64,000 bases of DNA from Methanolobus sp. ZRKC5 (GTDB taxonomy: Archaea > Halobacteriota > Methanosarcinia > Methanosarcinales > Methanosarcinaceae), in NCBI RefSeq assembly GCF_038446525.1, contig NZ_CP151792.1, positions 248,001 to 312,000 of the forward strand, in the 5' to 3' direction. This document shows positions 36,871 to 46,183 of the stretch, in pieces. Both the position numbers and the translations under genes were made by a program. The notes beneath the pieces were generated by a model, which was not told the DNA's origin, searched no databases, and saw nothing but the letters and a program-made list of their open reading frames with translations. Within the stretch, counting starts at the first letter, position 1, and the number at the start of each line of letters is the position of its first letter.

Positions 36871-39063
36871 ATGACTGATGCCCAATTAAACATTCCTGAA
36901 AAAAATCATTCTGAAAATGGCAATAAAACTGACAATCCAGAGGAAACATCAGATAATAAAATGCCGCAAAATGAAGACCCAGCAGCAAAAGAAAACGGGG
37001 ATAAAGTTGATGCTATTCAGGATGACGAATTGCATGATAATGAAGCATCCGATGAGGAAATTGATAGTGTGGATATTCTAAAAGAGATCTCAAAAATAAA
37101 AGAATCGGAAGAGAAATTCGAAAAGGATTTTGCACACATCCTTGAGAAAAAAGAAAACAATCCGGATTCTGAAAAAGGTGATCAAGACCAGGGTTCATCG
37201 ATTGAAGACGATGTAAAAAGCGAAGATATAGGAGACGAAGAAATTGGAATATTACTTCCAAGATCACCTAACTTTGGACCTCAAAAAAGTACAAAACCCG
37301 GTGTTAAAAAAGACAATCTGATATCATTTGAGGAAGTGGAAGACAAAATTCCAGAGCCTTTAACTAAAGAAAAGGAAATAATTACTACTTCTACTGAAGA
37401 AGAAAAAGCAGATATAACCTTAGAAGAAGCAGATGAGATAACTCCTGACGTTGCTGAGGACAATGAAGAAGAAGGCGAAGAAGCAGCTAAACTAAACTTT
37501 GTTGGTAAAATAAAAAGCCTTTTCAAAAGAACGGAAATAGAAGTAGAGCCTTATGACTCTGAAATACATGGACCTATTACAGAATTCAAAGGTATTGAAG
37601 ATTATCAGGAAATCGAACGTTATTGGGTAAATGAACCATATGCTTTCATTGTTATATTGTACAATGAAGACAAAAACAATCATCTTTATTATATAGTTGA
37701 GCCGGAACTTACTGAATTTGAACATACTTTCCTTCTTGAAATAAAGGACCGACTGCGAGATGTACTACTTGTTGAAGAGATCGATGAAGATGATCAAAAC
37801 AAGGAAAATGTTCTTGAATCAAAGATCAGGTCGATCATACAGGATTACACAATAGAGATCACACCCCCGATGCTTGAAAAGATCTCGTACTACATAAAAA
37901 GAGACTTTGTCAGATTCGGCAAGATAGATGCCCTGATGAAAGATGATTCCATAGAAGATGTGTCAGGTAACGGCCATGACGTACCTATTTTTCTATATCA
38001 CAGAGCACATCAGAACATTCCAACAAATGTTGTTTATGAAGAAGATGCACTCAACTCTTTCATCATACAGATGGCGCAGAGAAGTGGGAAACATATCTCT
38101 GTTGCAGAACCGATGATCGATGCAACCATGCCGGACGGGTCAAGGATACAAATGACACTTGGGACAAGTGTAACTGCACATGGTAGTACTTTTACTATCC
38201 GTAAATTCAGTGACACACCTATCACTCCTGTTGACCTTGTCAAATGGGGCACCTTTTCATCAGAATCAATGGCTTACCTGTGGTTGTGTATCGAGAACAA
38301 TAAGAGTTTGATCTATGCAGGAGGTACTGCGTCTGGAAAGACTTCTTCTCTTAATGCTGTTTCATTGTTCATTCCTGAAAAAGCCAAAGTAATTACCCTT
38401 GAAGATACAAGAGAACTCAAACTGCCTCATCCAAACTGGATACCAAGTATTACAAGAGATTCATTCACAGCAGATGAAAGAGGAGCTGTCGACATGTATG
38501 ACCTGCTGAAGGCTGCACTAAGACAGAGACCGGAATTCCTGCTTGTGGGTGAAGTCAGAGGTAAGGAAGCTCTCACTCTTTTCCAGGCAATGTCCACCGG
38601 ACACACAACATTCTCAACCATGCACGCTGACTCAGTAGCATCTGCAATTCACAGACTGGAAAATCCACCTATCAGTGTTCCACGTACCATGATACAGGCA
38701 CTTGATATCATGAGCATACAATCCCAGACATATACCAAAGGTAAACGTGTCAGGAGAAATATCAAGCTGGTAGAGATCGTTGATATCGATCCGAATACAA
38801 GGAATATCAGGACAAATGATATCTTCGTATGGGATTCCGAATCCGATAGGTTCATCCGTACAGGTGAATCAAAAGCCCTTTTCGACATAAAAATGAGGCG
38901 TGGTTGGGGACAGGATAAGGTTAATCAGGAATTACATTATCGCCAGATGGTCCTGGAGTACATGGTAAATAATAATATTACTGACTTCCAGGAAATTTCG
39001 GACATTATTAACGCTTACCAGTCAACACCGGAAAAAATACTGAAGAAATTGAAACTGGCATAA
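36871..39063 (+). CDS. archaeal type IV pilus/type II secretion-like ATPase (GspE/ArlI family)
   Basis: Powers assembly of a type IV pilus-like surface structure. From ATG 36871 (MTDAQLNIPEKN) it has 730 residues; an upstream in-frame ATG at 36814 lacks a ribosome site. The first ~200 residues are strongly acidic and probably disordered. A linker domain follows ('GIEDYQEIERYWVNEPYAFIVIL'), then the ATPase core: 'KISYYIKRDFVRFGKIDALMKD', Walker A GGTASGKTS (about residue 485 from this start), 'TLEDTREL' and Walker B 'FLLVGEVRGKEAL', with 'MSTGHTTFSTMHAD'. The 3' end is 16 bases from the TadC-like gene, forming a two-gene operon. Confidence 0.9.
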   Translation: MTDAQLNIPEKNHSENGNKTDNPEETSDNKMPQNEDPAAKENGDKVDAIQDDELHDNEASDEEIDSVDILKEISKIKESEEKFEKDFAHILEKKENNPDSEKGDQDQGSSIEDDVKSEDIGDEEIGILLPRSPNFGPQKSTKPGVKKDNLISFEEVEDKIPEPLTKEKEIITTSTEEEKADITLEEADEITPDVAEDNEEEGEEAAKLNFVGKIKSLFKRTEIEVEPYDSEIHGPITEFKGIEDYQEIERYWVNEPYAFIVILYNEDKNNHLYYIVEPELTEFEHTFLLEIKDRLRDVLLVEEIDEDDQNKENVLESKIRSIIQDYTIEITPPMLEKISYYIKRDFVRFGKIDALMKDDSIEDVSGNGHDVPIFLYHRAHQNIPTNVVYEEDALNSFIIQMAQRSGKHISVAEPMIDATMPDGSRIQMTLGTSVTAHGSTFTIRKFSDTPITPVDLVKWGTFSSESMAYLWLCIENNKSLIYAGGTASGKTSSLNAVSLFIPEKAKVITLEDTRELKLPHPNWIPSITRDSFTADERGAVDMYDLLKAALRQRPEFLLVGEVRGKEALTLFQAMSTGHTTFSTMHADSVASAIHRLENPPISVPRTMIQALDIMSIQSQTYTKGKRVRRNIKLVEIVDIDPNTRNIRTNDIFVWDSESDRFIRTGESKALFDIKMRRGWGQDKVNQELHYRQMVLEYMVNNNITDFQEISDIINAYQSTPEKILKKLKLA

Positions 39064-39079
39064 TTACTGGTGTGATACT

Positions 39080-41263
39080 TTGACAGGAATTAAAAAAACT
39101 TCAGATGAGATGAGCAAAAAGTTGCAGTTTGACACCATTTCAGCAGAGTCACCAGAACTTCAGGATCCAGTAAATAAAAATATGGATGTCGGTCAGAAAA
39201 CAAAATCCAAAAAACTTAAAAAGAAGTTTGATGTTGATCATTATATAATAAAAACGACTGCCTATTTCCATATACTAAAAAGGATTCCCTTTGTACTGAT
39301 AGGGGATAAAATTAAAGCCAAAAGAGCAAATTATCGGAACCTTCAAAAACAGTTGAATCAGGCACGTATACCCATCTCACATGAGATGTATATATCAAAT
39401 GCCATTTTCTATTCTATTGTTGCAGGAATAGTTGGTGCTATTATTGGCCTCTTCCTTACATATACAGCTATTGTACTGGTAGGTTTACCAGATCAAATAA
39501 CAAACCTTACTTTCAGCCCCGGGCTGGCCGCACTTCTTGAATATAAGGAAATATTCCTTGGCTTCCTCATAACCATCGTTTTCATGATAGGAATGAGCGG
39601 GCTGGTCTATGCTCTTTTCATGATATTCCCCGGATTCCAGGCAAGTGAAAGAAAAGGAAAGATAGACATGCAACTTCCCTATGCTGTTACTTTTATGTAT
39701 GCACTTAGCAAGGGAGGAATGAATATCATTGATATCTTCAGGGCCATTGCAAACTCAGAAGATACATATGGTGAAGTATCAAAGGAAGTAGACTCTATTG
39801 TCAGGGACATGGATTATTTCGGTCATGATCTTAGAACAGCACTTTCCAATGCTTCCGAGATCACGCCATCTGACAGATTCCAGGACCTTATATACAATCT
39901 ACTGACAGTTATCGACAGTGGTGGTAATATTCCAAATTACTTCCGCGATAAATCAGAACAATATCTTATAAAAGCAGAAGTTGACCAGAAAGGATTCCTT
40001 GAAACACTTGGACTTCTGGCCGAATCATATGTTACTGCGTTTGTAGCTGGTCCTCTTTTTATTATCATCATGGGTGTCATGATGGCAGTTATGGGATCAG
40101 GAACAACAACAATGGTATCCGCCATCATTTATGCGGTCCTTCCTGTTGGTTCGTTGATGTTTGTAGTGATGATCAGTATTATCACACCTACAGAATTGGG
40201 CGAACCAAAGCTGCTTCCAACCAATGAGACACTTGACCATGGAATACCAAATATTCCAAAAGATCTCGAGCAGATGTTTGATGAGAACGAAGAACTCATT
40301 GATGAAACAGAAGAAAAGGTCCGTGAAAGAAGCTACTTTGAAGGATTCATTAAGTCTAAAAAATCACTGGCATTGAAGAACCTATTGAAAAATCCACTTG
40401 CACCGATGTTTCATAATCCTTTGGCAACACTCGCGGTGACAATACCACTTGCCTTGCTTGTTGTTCTTGTGCCACTGTTCATGAATATGAATAGTCTTCG
40501 TAATCCTATAGTGCTTGTTGACTTTATTGATGATAAATTAGTTCTTGCATTATTCCTGGTCATAATACCACTTTCAATATTCCATGAACTGAAGGCCAGA
40601 AGGAAGAAGAAGCTTGAGAATGGTTTTCCAGATTTTCTTAAGAAACTGGCCAGCACCAACGAAACGGGTATGACCCTCAGAGATGCCGTCAGGCTCATGG
40701 CAAAGTCAGACACTGACTCATTAAGCAGGGAAATAAAAAAAATATGGCATGATATTTTCTGGGGACTTGAGATCAACGATGGACTCATCAGATTTGCAAA
40801 CCGTTTGAGAACGCAGGTAATCACAAGATCCCTGTCACTCATAACCAAAGCTAACGAGTCCAGTGGTGACATTGGAGAAGTGCTTTTAGTAGCTGCAAGA
40901 GATGCGTCCTCTGAACAGGAAATGAAAAGAGAGCGTACCATGAGCATGATGATCTATATAGTCATTATTTACATATCGTTCATGGTCTTCGTTGGTGTCA
41001 TATACGTCATCTCCACTACATTCCTGACAGAAATGGCAGAAGCAGGACAACAAATGGCAGCGTCCGGTTCAGAGGCAGGAGGATTCCTTGGAAACTTTGA
41101 TCTTGAATACTACACACGCCTTTTCAAACATGCATCCATACTCCAGGGACTCAGTTCAGGACTTATGGCAGGTGCAATGGGAGAAGGCAGTGTACTATCA
41201 GGACTTAAGCACTCCACAATTATGATAGCCATAGGGTATACAATATTTACATTGTTCATTTGA
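39080..41263 (+). CDS. TadC/GspF-like pilus assembly membrane protein
   Basis: A 727-residue polytopic membrane platform protein with two T2SSF domains. Domain 1 is about residues 195-310 ('MQLPYAVTFMYALSKGGMNIIDIFRAIANSEDTYGEVSKEV') and domain 2 about 505-630 ('NGFPDFLKKLASTNETGMTLRDAVRLMAKSDTDSLSREIKKI'). Clusters of hydrophobic helices follow each. The start is TTG 39080 after a GGTG site; ATG at 39110 is an alternative. It partners the ATPase just upstream. No prepilin or peptidase gene is encoded next to them. Confidence 0.88.
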   Translation: MTGIKKTSDEMSKKLQFDTISAESPELQDPVNKNMDVGQKTKSKKLKKKFDVDHYIIKTTAYFHILKRIPFVLIGDKIKAKRANYRNLQKQLNQARIPISHEMYISNAIFYSIVAGIVGAIIGLFLTYTAIVLVGLPDQITNLTFSPGLAALLEYKEIFLGFLITIVFMIGMSGLVYALFMIFPGFQASERKGKIDMQLPYAVTFMYALSKGGMNIIDIFRAIANSEDTYGEVSKEVDSIVRDMDYFGHDLRTALSNASEITPSDRFQDLIYNLLTVIDSGGNIPNYFRDKSEQYLIKAEVDQKGFLETLGLLAESYVTAFVAGPLFIIIMGVMMAVMGSGTTTMVSAIIYAVLPVGSLMFVVMISIITPTELGEPKLLPTNETLDHGIPNIPKDLEQMFDENEELIDETEEKVRERSYFEGFIKSKKSLALKNLLKNPLAPMFHNPLATLAVTIPLALLVVLVPLFMNMNSLRNPIVLVDFIDDKLVLALFLVIIPLSIFHELKARRKKKLENGFPDFLKKLASTNETGMTLRDAVRLMAKSDTDSLSREIKKIWHDIFWGLEINDGLIRFANRLRTQVITRSLSLITKANESSGDIGEVLLVAARDASSEQEMKRERTMSMMIYIVIIYISFMVFVGVIYVISTTFLTEMAEAGQQMAASGSEAGGFLGNFDLEYYTRLFKHASILQGLSSGLMAGAMGEGSVLSGLKHSTIMIAIGYTIFTLFI

Positions 41264-41329
41264 ACCTATGGCAAATACTTTTTTATGATTACCGGCATTG
41301 ATATCGATAGTGGATCTCAGGAAGATATC

Positions 41330-41983
41330 ATGAAGATAGCTGGAATAGATGAAGCAGGGAAAGGACCGGTCATAGGACCTATGTGTGTTGGAGGAGTACT
41401 GCTGGATGAGGACAAAACAAACACATTGAGGAATCTTGGTGTTGCAGACTCAAAAAAGATAAGTCTTAAAAAAAGACCCCAGCTTGCCGGACAGATAGAA
41501 AAATACTCAGAAAAGGTCTTTGTCTTTGAAATAGAAGCCGGACAGATAGACGAGCTTCGAAAACTCATGAGTATGAACGACATAATGGTCATTGCATTTT
41601 CAAAAGTCCTTGGACAGCTCCATCCTGAAAAAGCCTATGTGGATGCGGCTGATGTGAATGAAGAGAGATTTGGGAGAAGACTTCTTGAAGAGTACCAAAA
41701 GAAACACCCTGAAAAAGCTGCAAATCTGTCCATAATTTCAAAACACAAGGCTGATGACACATATCCTGTTGTTTCCGCTGCATCCATCGTAGCCAAGGTA
41801 CGCAGGGACGAGTTGATAGAAGAACTCAAAAAAGATATCGGAGTGGATTTTGGCAGTGGTTATCCTTCAGACCCGAAGACGAAACTGTTCCTTGCAGAAT
41901 GGTACAAAGAAAATGAAGAACTACCTGCTTTTGTGAGACATTCCTGGAAAACTGTAGACAATTTGATGAATAAAGAAAAATGA
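41330..41983 (+). CDS. rnhB: ribonuclease HII
   Basis: Removes ribonucleotides and RNA primers from RNA/DNA hybrids. From ATG 41330 (MKIAGIDEAGKGPVIGP), seven bases after AGGA, it has 217 residues; an ATG at 41285 would add 15 residues not typical of the family. Catalytic acids are visible in 'DEAGKGP' (Asp7, Glu8), 'YVDAADVN' and in 'GSGYPSDPKT'. 'ISKHKADDTYPVVSAASIVAKVRRD' is the conserved archaeal/eukaryal segment. Confidence 0.93.
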   Translation: MKIAGIDEAGKGPVIGPMCVGGVLLDEDKTNTLRNLGVADSKKISLKKRPQLAGQIEKYSEKVFVFEIEAGQIDELRKLMSMNDIMVIAFSKVLGQLHPEKAYVDAADVNEERFGRRLLEEYQKKHPEKAANLSIISKHKADDTYPVVSAASIVAKVRRDELIEELKKDIGVDFGSGYPSDPKTKLFLAEWYKENEELPAFVRHSWKTVDNLMNKEK

Positions 41984-42029
41984 AAAAATCAAATGTCTAA
42001 AAAACGACATTTGAATATTGTAATTTCGG

Positions 42030-45000
42030 CTACTCTTCTCTTGATCTGCGCAAAATAACAACTCCAAAGATACCAACTAAACTCGCAGTGATGATCGGAT
42101 GAGCAGTAGGAACTGCAACCGGGTAATCTCCACCACTATTATCATAACCGTAGTATTCTCCAGTGTCACTATTGTTCACAATTATACCATTCGATTCTCC
42201 ACTCACATATACTATGTTAACGTAATGTCCATATTGGGAAGTCCCCTTCAACAAACACTGCATTGATTCACCAGGCAATAATGTATCAGATGGACACATA
42301 ATCTCCCCTTCCACATCATCTTCAAGCTTGATATTGAAAAGAGGAATATCTCCTGTGTTATTTATGACATAAACCCATTCAACTGCGTTTCCAATAGGGA
42401 TACTTGGGAGCGCATCAGTGTCTGCATCATATCCATTTGTAAACTTTTCGACTGAAATAGATGAGATGGAGGCATCTAAAATTTGTATAAAATGTTCTTT
42501 AGTTGATATGCATGATTCTGTAGCATCCCAAACTCTTAAAGTAACATTATAGCTACCTGCTGCATTGTATTCATGGACAGGATTCCATTCAACAGATGTA
42601 GGTGTCCCGTCACCAAAATCCCATTCACATGCAGTAGGGTTCCCAGTTGACAAGTCACTGAAATTTACAGCCAGAGGAGCAGAACCAGCCATACAATCTG
42701 CATCAAAGTTCGCCCACAAGACTTCTTTTGCATCTATTTCAAATGTTTTTTGCCTTCTTATATTATCATTGGTAGCCTTTACACTAATATGATATAAACC
42801 AGGTTGTTCAAATGCAGGAGATTCACCTTTATAAGCACCATCGTTTACTTCCACCAAATCGAACGTTTCTAATGTTAAATCAGGACAAATTACTTCCACA
42901 CCAATAGATGCGTTAGAGATTCCTTTTTGTTCATCAAAGAAATCTGCAGTTATCGTGCAGAATTCACCTGTTGAATACTCAGTTTCATCCATGGTTACCA
43001 AAAGTTTTGTTGATGTCACTGCAGAAACTGTAAAAGTATATGGCTCTGAACCTTGTACTTCAATTGCATCAATCCTATATTTCCACACTCCGGCCGGAGG
43101 ATTTCTGAGCTTGTATATCTCATACGTATTTGAAGAAACGAAGTTTATATCTGAATCCGTAGTGCCACTTTGAGAATTAGAGTCTAATAATACCTGACTA
43201 CCGTTAGGATAGAACAATATCAAATCCAGATCACTTCCCGGCCAGCTTGTTCCTACATCCATCTCATCAACTGAATTATCAACATCAAAAGTTCCTTCTC
43301 TAGATTCACCCTGAGCAATGTTACCACTTTCTCTTTCCAATTCCTGAACGTTCATAACCAAATTTCTGATCTGATAGTAGATGTCCTGCAATGCCTCGCT
43401 TGTCGGAGCATCATAGTATACTCCACCAGTCTTTGAAGATATATCTTCTAGCAAATCCTTAGCAGCTGAACTGGACAAACCTATCGAATAAATTGGCCAT
43501 CCTTTATCCACATACGCAGCTACTATCGAACTTGTGTCAACAGAACTTTGACCATCTGTTAAAAGTACATCTGCTTTTCCGTTTAGGTCATTGGCGTTTG
43601 GTCCATTTAATTCATTGTAGCCTAGCCATAAACCTGCAGCAATATCCGTTGATCCTGAAGAATCAACCTTATCAACAGCAGTTTTTAAGTTGCCTCTCGA
43701 TGTTCCAACTAGTGACAAAGAATGCCAAATACGTGCAGAACCATCAAAATCGATTACTGCCAATTGATCATCCTCAGATGCCAGATCAATAAACATCTTT
43801 GCAGCCTGTTTACGTAAATCACTAGGATCATTCGAACCCATACTTCCAGAGCTATCTATTATCAGTGAAACATCTGAATTAGATTCACATTCAACAGGTT
43901 GATAGTTACAAAGTATGCTATATGGTTGAGGGTTTGCAACACTTGTACCGTTGATTTCCAGCCTCCATTTTCCAGAATTTGGAGAATGTATACCTACCTG
44001 TTCAACAGAAACATCAGCCAGAGTAGAGTTATCTATCAAATTATTATCAGGATCATACAACTTTATATCGAGATTGTTATTTGCATCCTCCCAATAGATC
44101 AGTGTCCGAATATATTCCGCATTGTCTGGAACCTCAATATAATAGTTATTGATGTCATCATTTGTTATGCTTCCAGTTTCTTCTTCAAAGATATCACTGG
44201 ATGGATAAGAAGTTGCTAAATACCATTTCTCAGATTCATCCCATAAATCCCAACCAGAATCACCATATGATTTTCCAGTAATAGTGTATCTCCAAATACC
44301 AGCACTGGGATTATCTGAAATCATTCTTGTAATTATTGGAACTAAAAGGTCACTGGAAGATATTAATTTACTATCAGAATCAAATAGAGACAAGTCAATG
44401 TCGTCATCTGAATCTGACCAGTAAAGCATGCCCTTGTTTTTAAGCCATGGAGGAGCATTTTCAGGTACGGTGATGTTACAGTCATCATCATCGTCAGGGA
44501 ATAAACGGCCACCAACCTCATCATCAGCTACTGTGAACAGCGTACTTGCATAGACATTCAGTATACCTGCTCCATAGTCATTGTCTATGGATTCACTGAT
44601 GTTACCACCTCTGTCGACTGCCGATCCCATCAAAAGTGCCTTTATTTCAGCGGGGCTTAAATCGCGATTGTATTGTTCACGATAATGCTGAATCAGCAAA
44701 GCGGCAGCACCAGATACATGTGGCGCTGCTTGACTTGTGCCAGATTTATATGCGTGGCCACTTGGATATTTTGCAGAAGCTGGTACCAATGAAAAAATAC
44801 AATCACCCGGTGCAACAATATCTGGCTTTAAATTTCCATTTCTGGTAGGTCCTCGCGAACTAAAGTCTACGATGTTTCCGTGGCCATAAACAGAAGAAGC
44901 TCCTACAGTGATAGCTTGTTCCACATTTCCAGGTATTGTTATAGAATGCAAATTAGACCTATAATCCCTGTTAATATAAGCTATACCTTTTCCGTCTAAA

Positions 45001-46175
45001 TCATTGATAATAAGTTCATATTTTCCATCTCCTGTAGCAAAATTGTCTCTTGTTATATTGAGCTGCCAAGTACCTGTATTTGGCGAGACATTTAACGTCC
45101 GATATACTGAGTAATCAAATTCATTATCATAAACAAAAGATGTATTCAAATTTCCGTTTGGATCATAGAGAGAAATCCTAAACTTATCCTCAATAGTTTC
45201 CTTGTAGAAACATATTTTAATCTCATTTTGTGCATAAAATGGAATTACTACAGATTGCCCTTTATTAAGTCTTGAAGAATTGTGATTATCAGCTAAATTT
45301 CCAGAACTAATAACTACAATTACCCCTCTTTCAATTGCGGTTCTAACATTATTCATTTGAGTGATAAGTGGATGTGAAATATCCCAATATCCTGGATAAT
45401 TATCAGGATAGGCAGTACCAATACTCATACTGATTATATCTACTTCCTGCTCTGTTGCCCAATTAATACCTTTGGCGATATCTTCTGTTCCAGAACCTCC
45501 TCCTAGAACTTTAATGGGAACTATTTCAGAGTCTGGTGCGACGCCTTGTATCAAATTTCCATTGCACATATGTGGTTGTGAAGCTATGATACCTGCAACA
45601 TGTGTTCCGTGCCCATCATAATCCTCTACTGAATCATCCTCAGTAGATTCATCGTGAACACTGTATTGAATTAATTTTCCATCTTCATCTTTAGCAATAT
45701 TGATTAAACCGGTGCTATGGTTAATACCCGTATCGAGAACTGCTATCCTGACACCCTTTCCGGTCAAACCTAAAGAATTAGCATAGTCTGCTTGGATTGC
45801 CGGTATACTTCTATCAAGTTGTGGCTCAAAAATTGGAGCATCGGCATCAAGAATGCTTACAACATAATCAAGAACTGAGAGGTCAGATAATTTACTTATT
45901 GGAAAATCTGCTCCAATAGAATTGACCTGTTCATAAAAAGCAATATTGTAAGCACCTAAACGATTTAAATCATCGTTTACTGTTTTCTTGTTTGTAGCAT
46001 TTAACAAATCTAAATTAACATCAATTAAAATTCTAGTATTTTGGTTGGTTGTAGAGTCTGCTGAATATTCAGCAGACGATGCTTTAAAGATTTCATCATC
46101 AACTTGTTGATTTTCTATAATATCCCACCACAACATATTCTGGACTTTATCAGGTTTAGAATCGTATAAAGTCAT
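42030..46175 (-). CDS. secreted subtilisin-like (S8) protease with VWA and PKD domains, cut from its signal peptide by an IS
   Basis: 1381 residues remain from ATG 46175. Residues ~45-125: I9-like propeptide. 135-545: S8 domain with Asp148 (VLDTG), His189 (DGHGTHVAG), Asn293 (SSGN) and Ser481 (SGTSQAAPH), carrying an inserted PPC-like segment at ~310-395. 555-755: two PPC-like domains. 768-945: von Willebrand A domain with MIDAS DSSGS at 774-778. 955-1055: another PPC-like domain. 1153-1235: PKD domain. A C-terminal hydrophobic segment ends RRSREE, like a sorting tail. The true N-terminus lies across the IS at 47806-47919, and this ATG is an internal Met that now follows the IS end with no good ribosome site. 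The product would lack a signal peptide. Ends in TAG. Confidence 0.92.
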   Translation of the reverse strand: MTLYDSKPDKVQNMLWWDIIENQQVDDEIFKASSAEYSADSTTNQNTRILIDVNLDLLNATNKKTVNDDLNRLGAYNIAFYEQVNSIGADFPISKLSDLSVLDYVVSILDADAPIFEPQLDRSIPAIQADYANSLGLTGKGVRIAVLDTGINHSTGLINIAKDEDGKLIQYSVHDESTEDDSVEDYDGHGTHVAGIIASQPHMCNGNLIQGVAPDSEIVPIKVLGGGSGTEDIAKGINWATEQEVDIISMSIGTAYPDNYPGYWDISHPLITQMNNVRTAIERGVIVVISSGNLADNHNSSRLNKGQSVVIPFYAQNEIKICFYKETIEDKFRISLYDPNGNLNTSFVYDNEFDYSVYRTLNVSPNTGTWQLNITRDNFATGDGKYELIINDLDGKGIAYINRDYRSNLHSITIPGNVEQAITVGASSVYGHGNIVDFSSRGPTRNGNLKPDIVAPGDCIFSLVPASAKYPSGHAYKSGTSQAAPHVSGAAALLIQHYREQYNRDLSPAEIKALLMGSAVDRGGNISESIDNDYGAGILNVYASTLFTVADDEVGGRLFPDDDDDCNITVPENAPPWLKNKGMLYWSDSDDDIDLSLFDSDSKLISSSDLLVPIITRMISDNPSAGIWRYTITGKSYGDSGWDLWDESEKWYLATSYPSSDIFEEETGSITNDDINNYYIEVPDNAEYIRTLIYWEDANNNLDIKLYDPDNNLIDNSTLADVSVEQVGIHSPNSGKWRLEINGTSVANPQPYSILCNYQPVECESNSDVSLIIDSSGSMGSNDPSDLRKQAAKMFIDLASEDDQLAVIDFDGSARIWHSLSLVGTSRGNLKTAVDKVDSSGSTDIAAGLWLGYNELNGPNANDLNGKADVLLTDGQSSVDTSSIVAAYVDKGWPIYSIGLSSSAAKDLLEDISSKTGGVYYDAPTSEALQDIYYQIRNLVMNVQELERESGNIAQGESREGTFDVDNSVDEMDVGTSWPGSDLDLILFYPNGSQVLLDSNSQSGTTDSDINFVSSNTYEIYKLRNPPAGVWKYRIDAIEVQGSEPYTFTVSAVTSTKLLVTMDETEYSTGEFCTITADFFDEQKGISNASIGVEVICPDLTLETFDLVEVNDGAYKGESPAFEQPGLYHISVKATNDNIRRQKTFEIDAKEVLWANFDADCMAGSAPLAVNFSDLSTGNPTACEWDFGDGTPTSVEWNPVHEYNAAGSYNVTLRVWDATESCISTKEHFIQILDASISSISVEKFTNGYDADTDALPSIPIGNAVEWVYVINNTGDIPLFNIKLEDDVEGEIMCPSDTLLPGESMQCLLKGTSQYGHYVNIVYVSGESNGIIVNNSDTGEYYGYDNSGGDYPVAVPTAHPIITASLVGIFGVVILRRSREE

Positions 46176-46183
46176 TATTTCAT

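Noticed and set aside
43493-44848. Plus-strand frames inside the subtilase gene
   Set aside because: They are antisense shadows of a well-supported protease with all catalytic motifs on the minus strand.
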